Positions 8,957 to 17,320 of a stretch of 64,000 nucleotides of DNA are shown here, in pieces. The notes below the pieces were generated by a model. The model had not been told where the DNA came from. It saw only the letters and a list, made by a program, of their open reading frames with translations, and searched no databases. Positions within the stretch are counted from its first letter, which is position 1, and each line of letters begins with the position of its first letter. The position numbers and the translations under genes were made by a program. Origin of the DNA: Natronoglomus mannanivorans (lineage in GTDB: Archaea > Halobacteriota > Halobacteria > Halobacteriales > Natrialbaceae); assembly GCA_025517485.1 (NCBI GenBank), contig JAOPKB010000004.1:62001-126000 (forward strand), in the 5' to 3' direction.

Positions 8957-9555
8957 CGAACCACTCCGTGCGTATCGCTAAGGTTACAAAATCCGGTACG
9001 CTTACTGTTGACGCGTGTTTCTTTCATCATGGTCTCACACTTATGGGACCGCGGACGAACTGCGTGCGCCACTGTGTAGGAGCGGGGGCGCACGCAGTCG
9101 CTGTCCGTCGGTAGTTGAATATCACTGACCTCCGATACCTTAACCGAAGGGGTGCCGTTTCCGATTTTTCCGATAACTTTCCGAAACGCGAGAGAACGTC
9201 TCTCGTGTCTGTTTACCGGCGGCTCGGCGATTTCCGATAACTTTCCGAAACCGTTTCCGATAAGACTCGAGGCAGCTCGAGTGCGAGCCGATCGGCGTGG
9301 TCGAACGGGGAGTTTATGCCCCGACTGTGTGTTGTCGTACATGGCTTCCGTACTGTGATTACGGGAGCTTTTCGCGGACCCGGTGTCTCCAGCACCGGTC
9401 CGCTACTGTTCTGAACCCGTGAGAGTCGGGTCCGCGTGTAGCTTCCGTTACCCCCACTGGTCACGGCACTGACTTAGTAGTTACTGATATCCGGATTCCG
9501 TGATATCGAGATTCCATGCTTTCCTATCAAAAAGGGGAATAGTTTACACCTGACC
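8957..9555. promoter_or_regulatory. Control region between the integrase pair and the wHTH gene
   Basis: Nearly 600 bp with no supported gene, separating the leftward integrase operon from the rightward regulator gene. It carries the TTTCCGA repeat cluster (9158-9263) and a hairpin-like GCGGACCCG...CGGGTCCGC pair around 9380-9436. A TTTACA box near 9542 would suit the promoter of the downstream regulator. This looks like the lysis/lysogeny control region. Confidence 0.55.
9158..9263 (+). repeat. TTTCCGA repeat cluster (iterons or operators)
   Basis: Six same-strand TTTCCGA heptamers start at 9158, 9167, 9178, 9231, 9242 and 9254. Those at 9167-9186 and 9231-9250 form an identical 20-mer, TTTCCGATAACTTTCCGAAA. 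Spacings of 9-12 bp inside each group put the sites on one face of the helix, as in repressor operators or integrase arm sites. Further TTTCCGATA copies occur at 7894, 24696 and, inverted, at about 22022 in the same element. Confidence 0.7.
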
Positions 9556-9576
9556 GTGCGAGGTAGTGGTCAACAC

Positions 9577-9795
9577 GTGAAAGACGTCGAACGGGCAATT
9601 TTGCGCTTGCTGGCGGACTCCGAGCTGAGTCTCACGCCTAACAATATCGCTAAGAATACCGGCTACAGTAACGGATACATTCGCCGGGAGTGTAATCGGT
9701 TAGCGAAGGAAGGGATGCTCGAGAAGGATGCAGAAGGGAGCAATCCGTTCTATACAATCACTGAGAAAGGCGCAACTCATCTTAAAAATGAGTGA
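9577..9795 (+). CDS. Winged-helix repressor-like regulator
   Basis: 72 residues from the GTG at 9577, chosen because GAGGT lies 9 nt upstream; an in-frame GTG at 9556 would add 7 residues. It is a compact winged helix: DVERAILRLLADSE, then LTPNNIAKNTGYSNGYIRREC as the HTH, then a wing ending in FYTITEKGATHL. It resembles small haloviral repressors such as that of PhiH1. It sits beside the TTTCCGA cluster and is a good candidate to bind it and control the integrase operon. Confidence 0.75.
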   Translation: MKDVERAILRLLADSELSLTPNNIAKNTGYSNGYIRRECNRLAKEGMLEKDAEGSNPFYTITEKGATHLKNE

Positions 9796-9839
9796 CCCCC
9801 CCCCTTCCAAAATATTGATCGATATACGACCTCAGAGAG

Positions 9840-10316
9840 TTAGTCCCAGATTTGGATAACAGTATCACTGCCGTCGAGTTCACCGATGACAGTAATACGG
9901 TCTATTCCATCTAGATCTGCATCAGGGTCGATATCTCCACTATCGACAAGGTCACCACTAGAATGTGGTTCATTCGAATTCATTGTCACAGAATCGCCCA
10001 CACTCCAGTCATCTTCTTTGTCATTATGAATCTCTCCATCCGGGTTTACCCAATATGAATCATCATCATCAGTGATTCGAACATAAACTGAATCAGCATT
10101 GTCAATACTGATAAGTTGGGGAGTGACTTCGTTACCATCTTCACTGAAGGTAACTCCAGCTGATGCACTTGCACTCTGACTTTGACCGAGATCAAGTACG
10201 AATGCCGCAATCACAGCTGCAAGGATTACAGTAATTGCAACCATTAGAATCACTCCAATCACTGGGGAGACTGCTCGTTCGTCATCATCTCCAATCAGCT
10301 TTGCAAAGATCTTCAT
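9840..10316 (-). CDS. Archaeal type IV pilin (first of three)
   Basis: 158 residues. The N-terminus has a short charged leader, then [20 protein letters not shown], the class III signal of archaeal pilins (PF07790), cut by prepilin peptidase PibD just before the hydrophobic helix (about 16-42). The C-terminal head is acidic and variable. Secreted pilins assemble into adhesion pili through this helix. The gene is clearly AT-richer than host genes. It lies 6 bp downstream of the second pilin gene, so the three form one leftward operon within the provirus. Confidence 0.9.
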   Translation of the reverse strand: MKIFAKLIGDDDERAVSPVIGVILMVAITVILAAVIAAFVLDLGQSQSASASAGVTFSEDGNEVTPQLISIDNADSVYVRITDDDDSYWVNPDGEIHNDKEDDWSVGDSVTMNSNEPHSSGDLVDSGDIDPDADLDGIDRITVIGELDGSDTVIQIWD

Positions 10317-10322
10317 AAGGAT

Positions 10323-10730
10323 TTATGCCTCCCAAGTTGCGACAACTGTATCCGAACCTTGGTATGTCCCAACAACGGTAATACTGTCTGGATCGCTACA
10401 CGTTACAGTTTCTCCTACTTCCATCTCAGCCGTCTCTTCAGAACCATCACAATCTACAGAGATTAGGTACGCATCAGTGGCAGTACCATCGTCAAGGCGG
10501 TCAACATTAATAAGTGTGACATCAACCTCAGAGGCACCAGCAGAATCTTCACCCTCAACGAAATTAACGCCTGCTGACGCACTAGCACTTTGGCTTTGAC
10601 CAAGGTCAAGTACGAATGCAGCAATCACGGCTGCAAGAATCACAGTGATTGCCACCATTAGTATGACACCAATGACAGGCGACACTGCACGTTCCTCTTC
10701 GTCACCTACAAGTTTTGCTTTAATATTCAT
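10323..10730 (-). CDS. Archaeal type IV pilin (second of three)
   Basis: 135 residues with the same leader and hydrophobic helix as its neighbours; the first 50 or so residues are almost identical among the three, while the head domains differ completely. Two cysteines in the head (VDCDGS, VTCSDP) could form a disulfide. It is AT-rich like the gene at 9840. An AT-rich 21-bp gap separates it from the third pilin gene upstream. Confidence 0.9.
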   Translation of the reverse strand: MNIKAKLVGDEEERAVSPVIGVILMVAITVILAAVIAAFVLDLGQSQSASASAGVNFVEGEDSAGASEVDVTLINVDRLDDGTATDAYLISVDCDGSEETAEMEVGETVTCSDPDSITVVGTYQGSDTVVATWEA

Positions 10731-10751
10731 TGTTGTTATTGGATTTATGTA

Positions 10752-11153
10752 TTATCCAGAGTATGTGGCAACAACACTGGTACTTCCTTGATAGTCTGCA
10801 GTAATTGTCACAGATTCTCCTTCATTCCAATCTTCAATCTCAGCGCTATCTCCTACGTCACTAATACCGGGACTAGCAAATGAATGATCAGAAGTTCCGC
10901 TACTAGTAACAGTATAGTCTGGATTATCGTCAACCCTGTCCTCTGCAATTAACGTGGCTGTTAAAGTACCACCATCTTGACTGAATTCGAATGCAGCAGA
11001 TGCACTAGCACTCTGGCTCTGACCGAGATCGAGCACGAACGCCGCGATCACAGCTGCGAGGATCACGGTAATTGCAACCATCAGGATAACCCCGATGACC
11101 GGGCTTACGGCCCGTTCTTCTTCGTTTCCGACTAACTTCTTTGCGAAATTCAT
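10752..11153 (-). CDS. Archaeal type IV pilin (third of three, operon start)
   Basis: 133 residues, starting [19 protein letters not shown], with the same SPVIG class III signal and helix. The 5' part of this gene has host-like GC while its 3' part is AT-rich, as though a new head had been joined to a conserved N-terminal coding segment. It is first in the leftward operon; the promoter should lie in 11154-11200. Pilins can alter adhesion or mask virus receptors; a superinfection role here is inference. Confidence 0.9.
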   Translation of the reverse strand: MNFAKKLVGNEEERAVSPVIGVILMVAITVILAAVIAAFVLDLGQSQSASASAAFEFSQDGGTLTATLIAEDRVDDNPDYTVTSSGTSDHSFASPGISDVGDSAEIEDWNEGESVTITADYQGSTSVVATYSG

Positions 11154-11516
11154 GTTATTATCTTGTTCTCCGCACTGCCTGAACCGTGAGAAAGCTTATC
11201 TCGAGTCGCGCACACAACTCGAGCGGCGCACGTGGGGGGTTAGGAACCACCAAACCTCGTGCCGTCCACGTTTCTCACCGTTTCCAGTGCTAATCACGAG
11301 AGGACACTATCCCACTATAAACGTTACTGCCAAACTGAATTTCAAGCAGGTCTGAATTCTTGAGCATTGTATAGACGGTTTCAACTCTGAGAATCAACCC
11401 CTCGCAGAAATCCTACAAGCACCCCTTGGATAGTTCATACCTCTTGAAATCGAGCGTTTCAGGATAGTCGTCGAAAGAGATACAATTCTTACCCCTGCAC
11501 ACTCCACATCGGAATC
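11154..11516. other. Divergent intergenic region
   Basis: About 360 bp between the leftward pilin operon and the rightward gene at 11517. There is no supported gene. It should hold both promoters; GATAAGC near 11192 (minus strand) and ATACAATTC near 11489 are weak TATA candidates. Confidence 0.4.
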
Positions 11517-12353
11517 ATGCCCGAAAACGTCGCGGTCCTCGACGAGCGCGACCTCGCGCGCACCTACAACACGCCCGCCTACGACGACCCGTACGCGGCG
11601 GTCATGGACTACCAGGCGGTGATGAGATACGCATCCGAGCATCCGAACAAGGGTTCGGGCGCGATCTCGAGCGCACTCGAGATCCCGCGCGGTCGTATCC
11701 GCCCGTGGCTCGAGTCCGGTTCGAAACCCGACCCGGCCCGTGCGATCGATGTCGCTCGCGAGCTGGGCTGGCTCGACGCCAGGTATCTCGATCGGGAGTT
11801 CGTCGGACTGAACACGCTCGTCGCGAACGTCTTCTCGGGTGGGTCGATCTCGACCGGCCGCTTCGAACCCTCCTTTGCGCTGAACTACCGGGAACACCGC
11901 TCGCACGTGATCGACGCGCTCGAAATGGTCGGTCTCGAGTACGGCTTTCACAACGAGGAGAGCGACGACCACGCGACGGAAGTCCGACCGACCGAACACT
12001 CGTCCGTTCTGGGCCGAACGCTCGCAGTTCTCGGCGCTCCGGTCGGACCGAAGGCCGACCTCGAGGACCTCACGTTACCGTGGTATCTCGAGAATGCGCC
12101 CTACGAAACCCGCGAGATGTTCGTGCTGGCGTATCTCGCGAACCGCGGCACCCATCACCGGACGAAGGACACGATCACCGTCCAGGAGGACCGGCCGGAA
12201 TCCTATCGACGCGAGCTGGCCGCACTCGTCGAAGACGTCGCGAAGGAACCGGTGACGGTCGGCGAGCAAAACGTGACGGTCTCGGCGGCTGCGGCCCGAT
12301 CACTCGGTATCCAACCACGGTACGAATCCGAGCGCATCGCGAACCGCGAGTGA
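11517..12353 (+). CDS. Predicted DNA-binding protein, unknown family
   Basis: 278 residues. Residues about 40-70 read as a helix-turn-helix (HPNKGSGAISSALEIPRGRI) followed by a second short helical segment; the middle part (VFSGGSISTGRFEPSFALN) and the later AYLANRGTHHR recall haloarchaeal proteins distantly related to LAGLIDADG-type DNA binders, but I see no catalytic motif that would prove a nuclease. It is placed immediately before the promoter of the structural cassette, so a regulator of late genes is the simplest idea. Composition is host-like. Confidence 0.65.
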   Translation: MPENVAVLDERDLARTYNTPAYDDPYAAVMDYQAVMRYASEHPNKGSGAISSALEIPRGRIRPWLESGSKPDPARAIDVARELGWLDARYLDREFVGLNTLVANVFSGGSISTGRFEPSFALNYREHRSHVIDALEMVGLEYGFHNEESDDHATEVRPTEHSSVLGRTLAVLGAPVGPKADLEDLTLPWYLENAPYETREMFVLAYLANRGTHHRTKDTITVQEDRPESYRRELAALVEDVAKEPVTVGEQNVTVSAAAARSLGIQPRYESERIANRE

Positions 12354-12896
<543 letters not shown>

Positions 12897-12911
12897 ACTG
12901 AGGAAATTCCA

Positions 12912-13049
12912 ATGTTTTCAACTACAAGAGACGGCGAGACGCACGCTATCCGCGGTATCGACACCCGAGACATCCTGCTGGGATACATCGGTGCATCGTC
13001 GGCACTGTCGACGGTCCTGGCCATCGCGATCGGGACGGGGGCGATCTGA
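12912..13049 (+). CDS. 45-residue single-helix membrane protein
   Basis: Begins MFSTTRDGETHAIRG and ends with one hydrophobic helix (about 22-44). It lies 15 bp after the VP3-like gene and its stop abuts the ATG of the next tiny gene, so it is tightly packed in the operon. No family recognised. The short length explains why automatic calls may miss it. Confidence 0.6.
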   Translation: MFSTTRDGETHAIRGIDTRDILLGYIGASSALSTVLAIAIGTGAI

Positions 13050-13169
13050 ATGCTGGCGACGCTTTCGCGCTCGTCTCGAGATCTCCTCGAGGCGCTCGGC
13101 GCGGTGACGGCGATCGGCCTCGCCGGGTACACGTCGCTGCTGGCACTGGCGTTCGTGGGGGTGGTCTGA
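13050..13169 (+). CDS. 39-residue single-helix membrane protein
   Basis: Starts at the base after the previous stop and ends directly before the GTG of the spike gene. One amphipathic basic start (MLATLSRSSRDLLE) and one hydrophobic helix (about 15-38). Together with the gene at 12912 it forms a pair of tiny membrane proteins between the VP3-like protein and the spike. Function unknown; minor virion component is a guess. Confidence 0.6.
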   Translation: MLATLSRSSRDLLEALGAVTAIGLAGYTSLLALAFVGVV

Positions 13170-14591
13170 GTGAGTTCGACCGACGACTCCTCGAGCGGCC
13201 CAACGCCCATGCCCACGGCCCACACCTCACTCGGTGACTGCGACGTCTGTCGGCGGCAGGTCCTGCGCGGGATCGGGACGGGCGCGCTCGCGATCGGCGC
13301 GGCCTCGAGCGGCGTGGTCGCACAGGACAACGAAACCGACGACGGTGACGACGAATACGACTTTGACGACACCGGAGACCGGTTCCACTTCGCGCTGATG
13401 CACCCCGGAGCGGCGGCCGTCTCCGGTTTCCAGACGCTCCTGAGCGGTCGGAATCCGTTATCGACCTCCTCGAGTGCGCACGGTGAATCGCTCTGGGATC
13501 AGATCTACGCGACCGGCGTCGAGATGGAAGCGCAGCGAACCTCGGCGCTCGGCTCGATCGAGAACGATGCCGAGATGCTGGCCCAGTATCTCCGGCTCGA
13601 CGTCGCGACCGCGATCGTCGAAACTGCCGAGCAAGAGGAGACCGACGAACAGGACACCGAGGATGCCGCGCTCGAGGTACTCGAGACCGAAGTTGCGAAC
13701 CTCGAGACGAACCTGTACAACTACTGGACGGTGGACTACCTCGCGATGCTCCGGCGCGTCTGGTGGTTTCTGCATGACGACACTGGTGACATTAATGCAG
13801 AAGACGCGTTCATGGACACGATCGTCAACCCGACGTCGAGCGGGGTCGAACGCCACCAGTTCGGTTCGGCGGAAGCCGTCGAAGAACTCCAGCACCTCGA
13901 GACGAAGTACGAAGACATTCTCGACAACGCTGCTCGTCCCGAGGATGCTGAAGACGATGTCGACGACTTCGATTGGATGGACGACACCGACGATATGGAC
14001 TACCGCGGTCCGTACGCTCGCGTCGTCCTCGCGTCGGGAGACGAAGTGAATATCCCGACGAACCTGTTCCGAAGCACTGCGACCGATGTTAGCGTCGGTA
14101 TGGCTCCGTTCGATCTTTCGGAATCCGATATTCTCATGGGTCACGAAAGCTGGCACACCCGTGACGACGACTCAGACTGGATGTCCGACCTGTACGACAT
14201 TCTCGTTGCGGGATCGGAAGACCTTCCAGATCGTCGTTGGTCCGTCGGCGTCTCGATGTACGAGCGGGAGACGGAAGACGAAGAGATACCTGGCAGGGTC
14301 GATCTCCTCGACGCCCGTCCGTTCCTCGAGGCACACAATCGGATTCGTGAGGCGTACACGCAGGAGTCCGGCAACATCGCGACGATGGTCGACAACCTGT
14401 ACGACCTCGCGGCCGACGGCGCGATCACGTCCGACGAGATCGCGAGCGGAACCGCGATCAGAGATGCAGCCGAAGACGGCGACGACTGGCAGGCTGCAGC
14501 AGGTTACTACCGAGCGGTCGGCATGTCCGAGGCGGACGCTCCGGCCCGCTACGAGATCGGCGACGTCGAGGCGGTCGGCAAACTGTTCTGA
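13170..14591 (+). CDS. Spike protein, N-terminal part (Tat-exported)
   Basis: 473 residues from a GTG directly after the previous stop. A twin-arginine signal (CRRQVLRGIG, about 28-37) and hydrophobic stretch end at AQDNETDD, so the mature acidic protein (from about residue 52) is exported folded. Size and position match the pleolipovirus spike that covers the virion and binds the host. Family spikes end in a membrane anchor; this frame stops at a TGA (14589-14591) without one. The same frame continues beyond the stop into a 161-residue stretch that does end in a membrane helix (see 14604-15089). Confidence 0.75.
   Translation: MSSTDDSSSGPTPMPTAHTSLGDCDVCRRQVLRGIGTGALAIGAASSGVVAQDNETDDGDDEYDFDDTGDRFHFALMHPGAAAVSGFQTLLSGRNPLSTSSSAHGESLWDQIYATGVEMEAQRTSALGSIENDAEMLAQYLRLDVATAIVETAEQEETDEQDTEDAALEVLETEVANLETNLYNYWTVDYLAMLRRVWWFLHDDTGDINAEDAFMDTIVNPTSSGVERHQFGSAEAVEELQHLETKYEDILDNAARPEDAEDDVDDFDWMDDTDDMDYRGPYARVVLASGDEVNIPTNLFRSTATDVSVGMAPFDLSESDILMGHESWHTRDDDSDWMSDLYDILVAGSEDLPDRRWSVGVSMYERETEDEEIPGRVDLLDARPFLEAHNRIREAYTQESGNIATMVDNLYDLAADGAITSDEIASGTAIRDAAEDGDDWQAAAGYYRAVGMSEADAPARYEIGDVEAVGKLF
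13205..13215 (+). repeat. GCCCATGCCCA motif, copy 2
   Basis: Exact 11-mer within the 5' end of the spike gene, coding P-M-P-T. It shares an 18-19 bp surrounding match with copy 4 at 18855 (CGCCCATGCCCACGGCCCA). Confidence 0.6.
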
Positions 14592-14603
14592 ACGCATCCG
14601 GAG

Positions 14604-15089
14604 GTGCCGACCGACGAGGACGGAAACGAACTCGAAGACGAACGCCCGAGCCTGCCGGTCGACGAGGAGATCGACCCGGCGGAGTACCCCGGCGAGATCC
14701 ACGCGGCCCTCGAGATCGAGAGCGTCGAGACGACCGACGATCCGCTCCTGGACGACTCGCCAGTGAGTGAGGGAGACGTCGTGACGACGCTCCTCGAGCG
14801 CCCGTTCACCATCACCGAGTCCGAAGAAGATCCGCTCACGTTCCCGACTCGCGGGCTCTTCGAACCGGACGACAATCCGGAGGATATCGCGGCGAGACTC
14901 GCGGACGCCTACGAAGCCGAACAGGAGACTCGAGACGGCGACACCGAGGTGAACATCGATATCGGTCTGGGGCTGCCGAGCATTCCGAGCGCGGACGACC
15001 TCGGGAGCGCGTTCGCCGGGCTCGCGATCATCAGCGTGGTCGTCGTCGCGCTCGTCGGCTGGGTCACTGACCTCCTCCCCTGGACATAG
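14604..15089 (+). CDS. Spike C-terminal part with membrane anchor
   Basis: 161 residues from a possible GTG; in exactly the same frame as the spike gene, separated by its TGA and four sense codons. The chain is acidic, with a beta-rich part and a C-terminal transmembrane helix (about 130-158) followed by a short tail (TDLLPWT). Joined, the two pieces would give a roughly 639-residue anchored spike, the standard plan. Three readings remain: a nonsense mutation, a genuine two-subunit spike (I recall that HGPV-1 has one), or readthrough. GGAGG overlaps the GTG, which is too close for a normal ribosome site; reinitiation would be needed. Confidence 0.65.
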   Translation: MPTDEDGNELEDERPSLPVDEEIDPAEYPGEIHAALEIESVETTDDPLLDDSPVSEGDVVTTLLERPFTITESEEDPLTFPTRGLFEPDDNPEDIAARLADAYEAEQETRDGDTEVNIDIGLGLPSIPSADDLGSAFAGLAIISVVVVALVGWVTDLLPWT

Positions 15090-15091
15090 CT

Positions 15092-15853
15092 ATGAACAGG
15101 ATTCTACGTTTTTCGGCGATAGCAACCGTAGCGATCGCGCTCGCGATGGGCATGGGCGTGGGCCTTATGGGCGCGACAGCGCAGGAGGCGGCCAACGAGA
15201 CCGACGACTCGGACGGCCTCGCGGGGAGTATCGAGGATATCATGGACCGGAACGCCCCGCACAATGCCTCGGAGTCCGCGGTCGAAATCGTCGACAACTG
15301 GGCGACCGACGAACGCCTTGAGCAGCTGGGCGAGAACGATCGCGATCGCCTCGAGTCGTGGCTCGACGAAGCCCGCGGCGACGGAGATCGCGACGACCAG
15401 GGCGAGACCAATCCGATCAACCCGGAGAACTGTGACCGGATCATCGACACCGAGACGTGCGTCACCGAGTGGTCGTACTCCGATAGCACGTTCACACTCA
15501 CGTTCCACGCCGTCGAGGAGACGACGGTCGGACTCACCGAAGCGAGCGACTGGGACGAGAACAGCGAACGAATCGCCTACGCCGAACACGACCTCGAGCC
15601 GGGCGAGACGACGGTCACGTTCACCGTCTTCGAGAGCCAGGGCGCGGGAGTCGGATTCATGACCGCGGCCGCCCGTCAGCAAGGGTCCGGCGCGGTCATT
15701 TCGATCGGACAGCACGCACCGGACCCGTTCCGGCACTTCGGCGGCACGAGCGGACTGTTCTCTGGCGTCGCTATCACCGTCTTACTCGCCCTCGTCGGCG
15801 CGTGGATCGTCGTCAGAGAGGAATCGAGCGGCGTCGTGAGGGCATCACCATGA
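15092..15853 (+). CDS. Secreted membrane-anchored viral protein
   Basis: 253 residues with a Sec-type signal peptide (about 6-31, ending ATAQEA), an acidic ectodomain with two cysteines (C113, C121 region) and a C-terminal transmembrane helix (about 219-243) with a short cytoplasmic tail. It follows the spike tail by 2 bp and overlaps the next gene by ATGA. Pleolipovirus clusters carry conserved membrane proteins of unknown role after the spike; this fits one of them. It may assist the spike or membrane budding (inference). Confidence 0.65.
   Translation: MNRILRFSAIATVAIALAMGMGVGLMGATAQEAANETDDSDGLAGSIEDIMDRNAPHNASESAVEIVDNWATDERLEQLGENDRDRLESWLDEARGDGDRDDQGETNPINPENCDRIIDTETCVTEWSYSDSTFTLTFHAVEETTVGLTEASDWDENSERIAYAEHDLEPGETTVTFTVFESQGAGVGFMTAAARQQGSGAVISIGQHAPDPFRHFGGTSGLFSGVAITVLLALVGAWIVVREESSGVVRASP
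15147..15157 (-). repeat. GCCCATGCCCA motif, copy 3
   Basis: Exact 11-mer on the minus strand, within the signal-peptide codons (A-M-G-M-G) of the gene at 15092. Its wider 17-bp context matches copy 5 at 20714 (GCCCATGCCCATCGCGA). Confidence 0.6.
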
Positions 15854-16650
15854 GCGACACGAGCACCACGTTCAGCAGCAACAAGGACCGACTGACGTAC
15901 TTCCTCGCGGAAGGCCAGCTAATCGTACTCGGCGTGATAATCGCACTGGGAATCCTCCTCGTGTGGTTCCGTCCGTCGATCCCCGGCGTTCCCCCGATCG
16001 TTCACGGGTGGCTCGCGGCGCTGTTCCTGCTTGGACCGCCGCTACTCGGGCTGTTCGTCACGCTGTTCCGCAAGTTCCGCAACTTCCGCTGGGAGACCGT
16101 CTTTCACATCAACGGCGCGACGGACGAACGCGAGAAGTGGTTCGTCAAGCCCGCGATCTGGAGCGAACGGACGACCGAGGGTCCGAGTCCGTACCGCTGC
16201 AACGACGACGAAGCGTGGGAAGTGCGAGAGTTCGACTGGCAGGAGGAGACGGAGACGCTGACCGTCCGCGGCTCGCACCTCTCGCAGATGCAGGACTCGG
16301 CGCTCGTCTCGTTCAGAACGCTCGTCCACGACCTCCACGAGACGTTCGTCGAGAAGTGGATGGACCTGAATGCACTCCGCGCACGCGACACCAAGCGCGG
16401 CCTCGAGGTGCAAGCCGACGTCGTCAACGCCCAAGCGGAAGCGAGCGAGCGCGGTCAGATGCAGCCCAAGCTCTCGGTCAAGGAAGCGTGGGAAGACTCC
16501 CTCGAGCAGGTCAAAAACGACGACGATTACCTCGAGGTGGACGACCTCGAGAGCTACGCCGAAGAGCACCGAGCGAGTTGGTCGCCCGAGCCGATCGGCC
16601 CGGAGCGCCCACCCGAGACGGCGGCGACCGACGGAGGTGAGGAGCCGTGA
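15850..16650 (+). CDS. Two-helix membrane protein of the pleolipovirus cassette
   Basis: 266 residues from the ATG that overlaps the preceding stop; an earlier in-frame start at 15802 would lie inside that gene and is less likely. Two transmembrane helices (about 20-41 and 50-70) are followed by a long charged cytoplasmic domain (75-266) with a helical part near 140-225. Such a protein is conserved between spike and NTPase genes in this virus group, with unknown function. It overlaps the PAP2 gene by 4 bp. Confidence 0.68.
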   Translation: MSDTSTTFSSNKDRLTYFLAEGQLIVLGVIIALGILLVWFRPSIPGVPPIVHGWLAALFLLGPPLLGLFVTLFRKFRNFRWETVFHINGATDEREKWFVKPAIWSERTTEGPSPYRCNDDEAWEVREFDWQEETETLTVRGSHLSQMQDSALVSFRTLVHDLHETFVEKWMDLNALRARDTKRGLEVQADVVNAQAEASERGQMQPKLSVKEAWEDSLEQVKNDDDYLEVDDLESYAEEHRASWSPEPIGPERPPETAATDGGEEP

Positions 16651-17117
16651 TCTGGGAGCTGGTCACGCACCTCGGCGACTACTGGTTCGTGACGATCGTC
16701 GCGATCGGGATCTGGCTGCGTTACGAACGCGACGGGGGTCCGTGGCCGGTCGTCGTCGTCCTCGGCGCGATCGGTCTGGTAACGCTGTTGAAAATGACGT
16801 TCGCGGTCCCGAGACCGCCCGGCGCAGAGACCGGCGGCTACGCTTTCCCGAGTGGTCACGCCCTCGGTGCGACAGTCGCTTACGGACTGTTGGCACTCGA
16901 GATCGGAACTCGTCGAGCGGGGCTCGCAGCGGTGGCAGTCATCACGATCGTCGCCTCGAGCCGAGTCGCGATTGGTGTCCACTACCCGATCGACGTCGCG
17001 GTGGGCGTGGGCGTTGGGCTGACGTATCTCGTGATCGCGCTCGCGATGGTCGGACGACTGAAAATGGCCGACGTGCGGACTGATCTGGCGGTACTGGACG
17101 GAGGAATTCACGAATGA
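16647..17117 (+). CDS. PAP2-family phosphatase
   Basis: 156 residues from a GTG overlapping the previous stop. All three motifs of the PAP2/lipid-phosphatase family are present: K49-x6-R56-P57, P-S-G-H at 68-71, and S105-R106-x5-H112-x3-D116. Four to five membrane helices surround them. Such enzymes remove phosphate from lipid or prenyl phosphates at the membrane face. Both overlaps with its neighbours place it firmly in the viral structural operon, so a role in envelope lipid or glycan-carrier chemistry is plausible. I do not recall it as a core pleolipovirus gene. Confidence 0.85.
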   Translation: MIWELVTHLGDYWFVTIVAIGIWLRYERDGGPWPVVVVLGAIGLVTLLKMTFAVPRPPGAETGGYAFPSGHALGATVAYGLLALEIGTRRAGLAAVAVITIVASSRVAIGVHYPIDVAVGVGVGLTYLVIALAMVGRLKMADVRTDLAVLDGGIHE

Positions 17118-17320
17118 GATACATCCACAACGGCGAACTGCGGAACCGGACGATCGACCCACCGACGGTATTCGTGTTCGACGAGCCGAACGCGAGCGGA
17201 CTCGGTCGAACCGACACGGCAGCACACTTCGGTCGGGAGCTGGGGAAACTGCGGAAGACCGAGAAACCGAAACCGCTGTGTCTCGGTCACGAGCCGAGCC
17301 GATCGAGGTGGTCCGAGTGA
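17114..17320 (+). CDS. Small basic protein, unknown
   Basis: 68 residues, overlapping the PAP2 gene by ATGA and the next gene by GTGA, which supports translation. It is fairly basic (REELGKLRKTEKPKP region), unusual in a halophile, with no membrane helix or known motif. A nucleic-acid or membrane-surface contact is possible but not shown. Confidence 0.6.
   Translation: MRYIHNGELRNRTIDPPTVFVFDEPNASGLGRTDTAAHFGRELGKLRKTEKPKPLCLGHEPSRSRWSE

Noticed and set aside
8953-9342. Minus-strand 129-codon frame overlapping the accessory gene by ATGA, a possible Orf3 of the integrase operon
   Set aside because: Very basic, Arg/Ser-rich and non-halophilic in composition, and it runs through the TTTCCGA repeat cluster. 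A shorter start (25 residues, MMKETRVNSK) is possible but cannot be supported.
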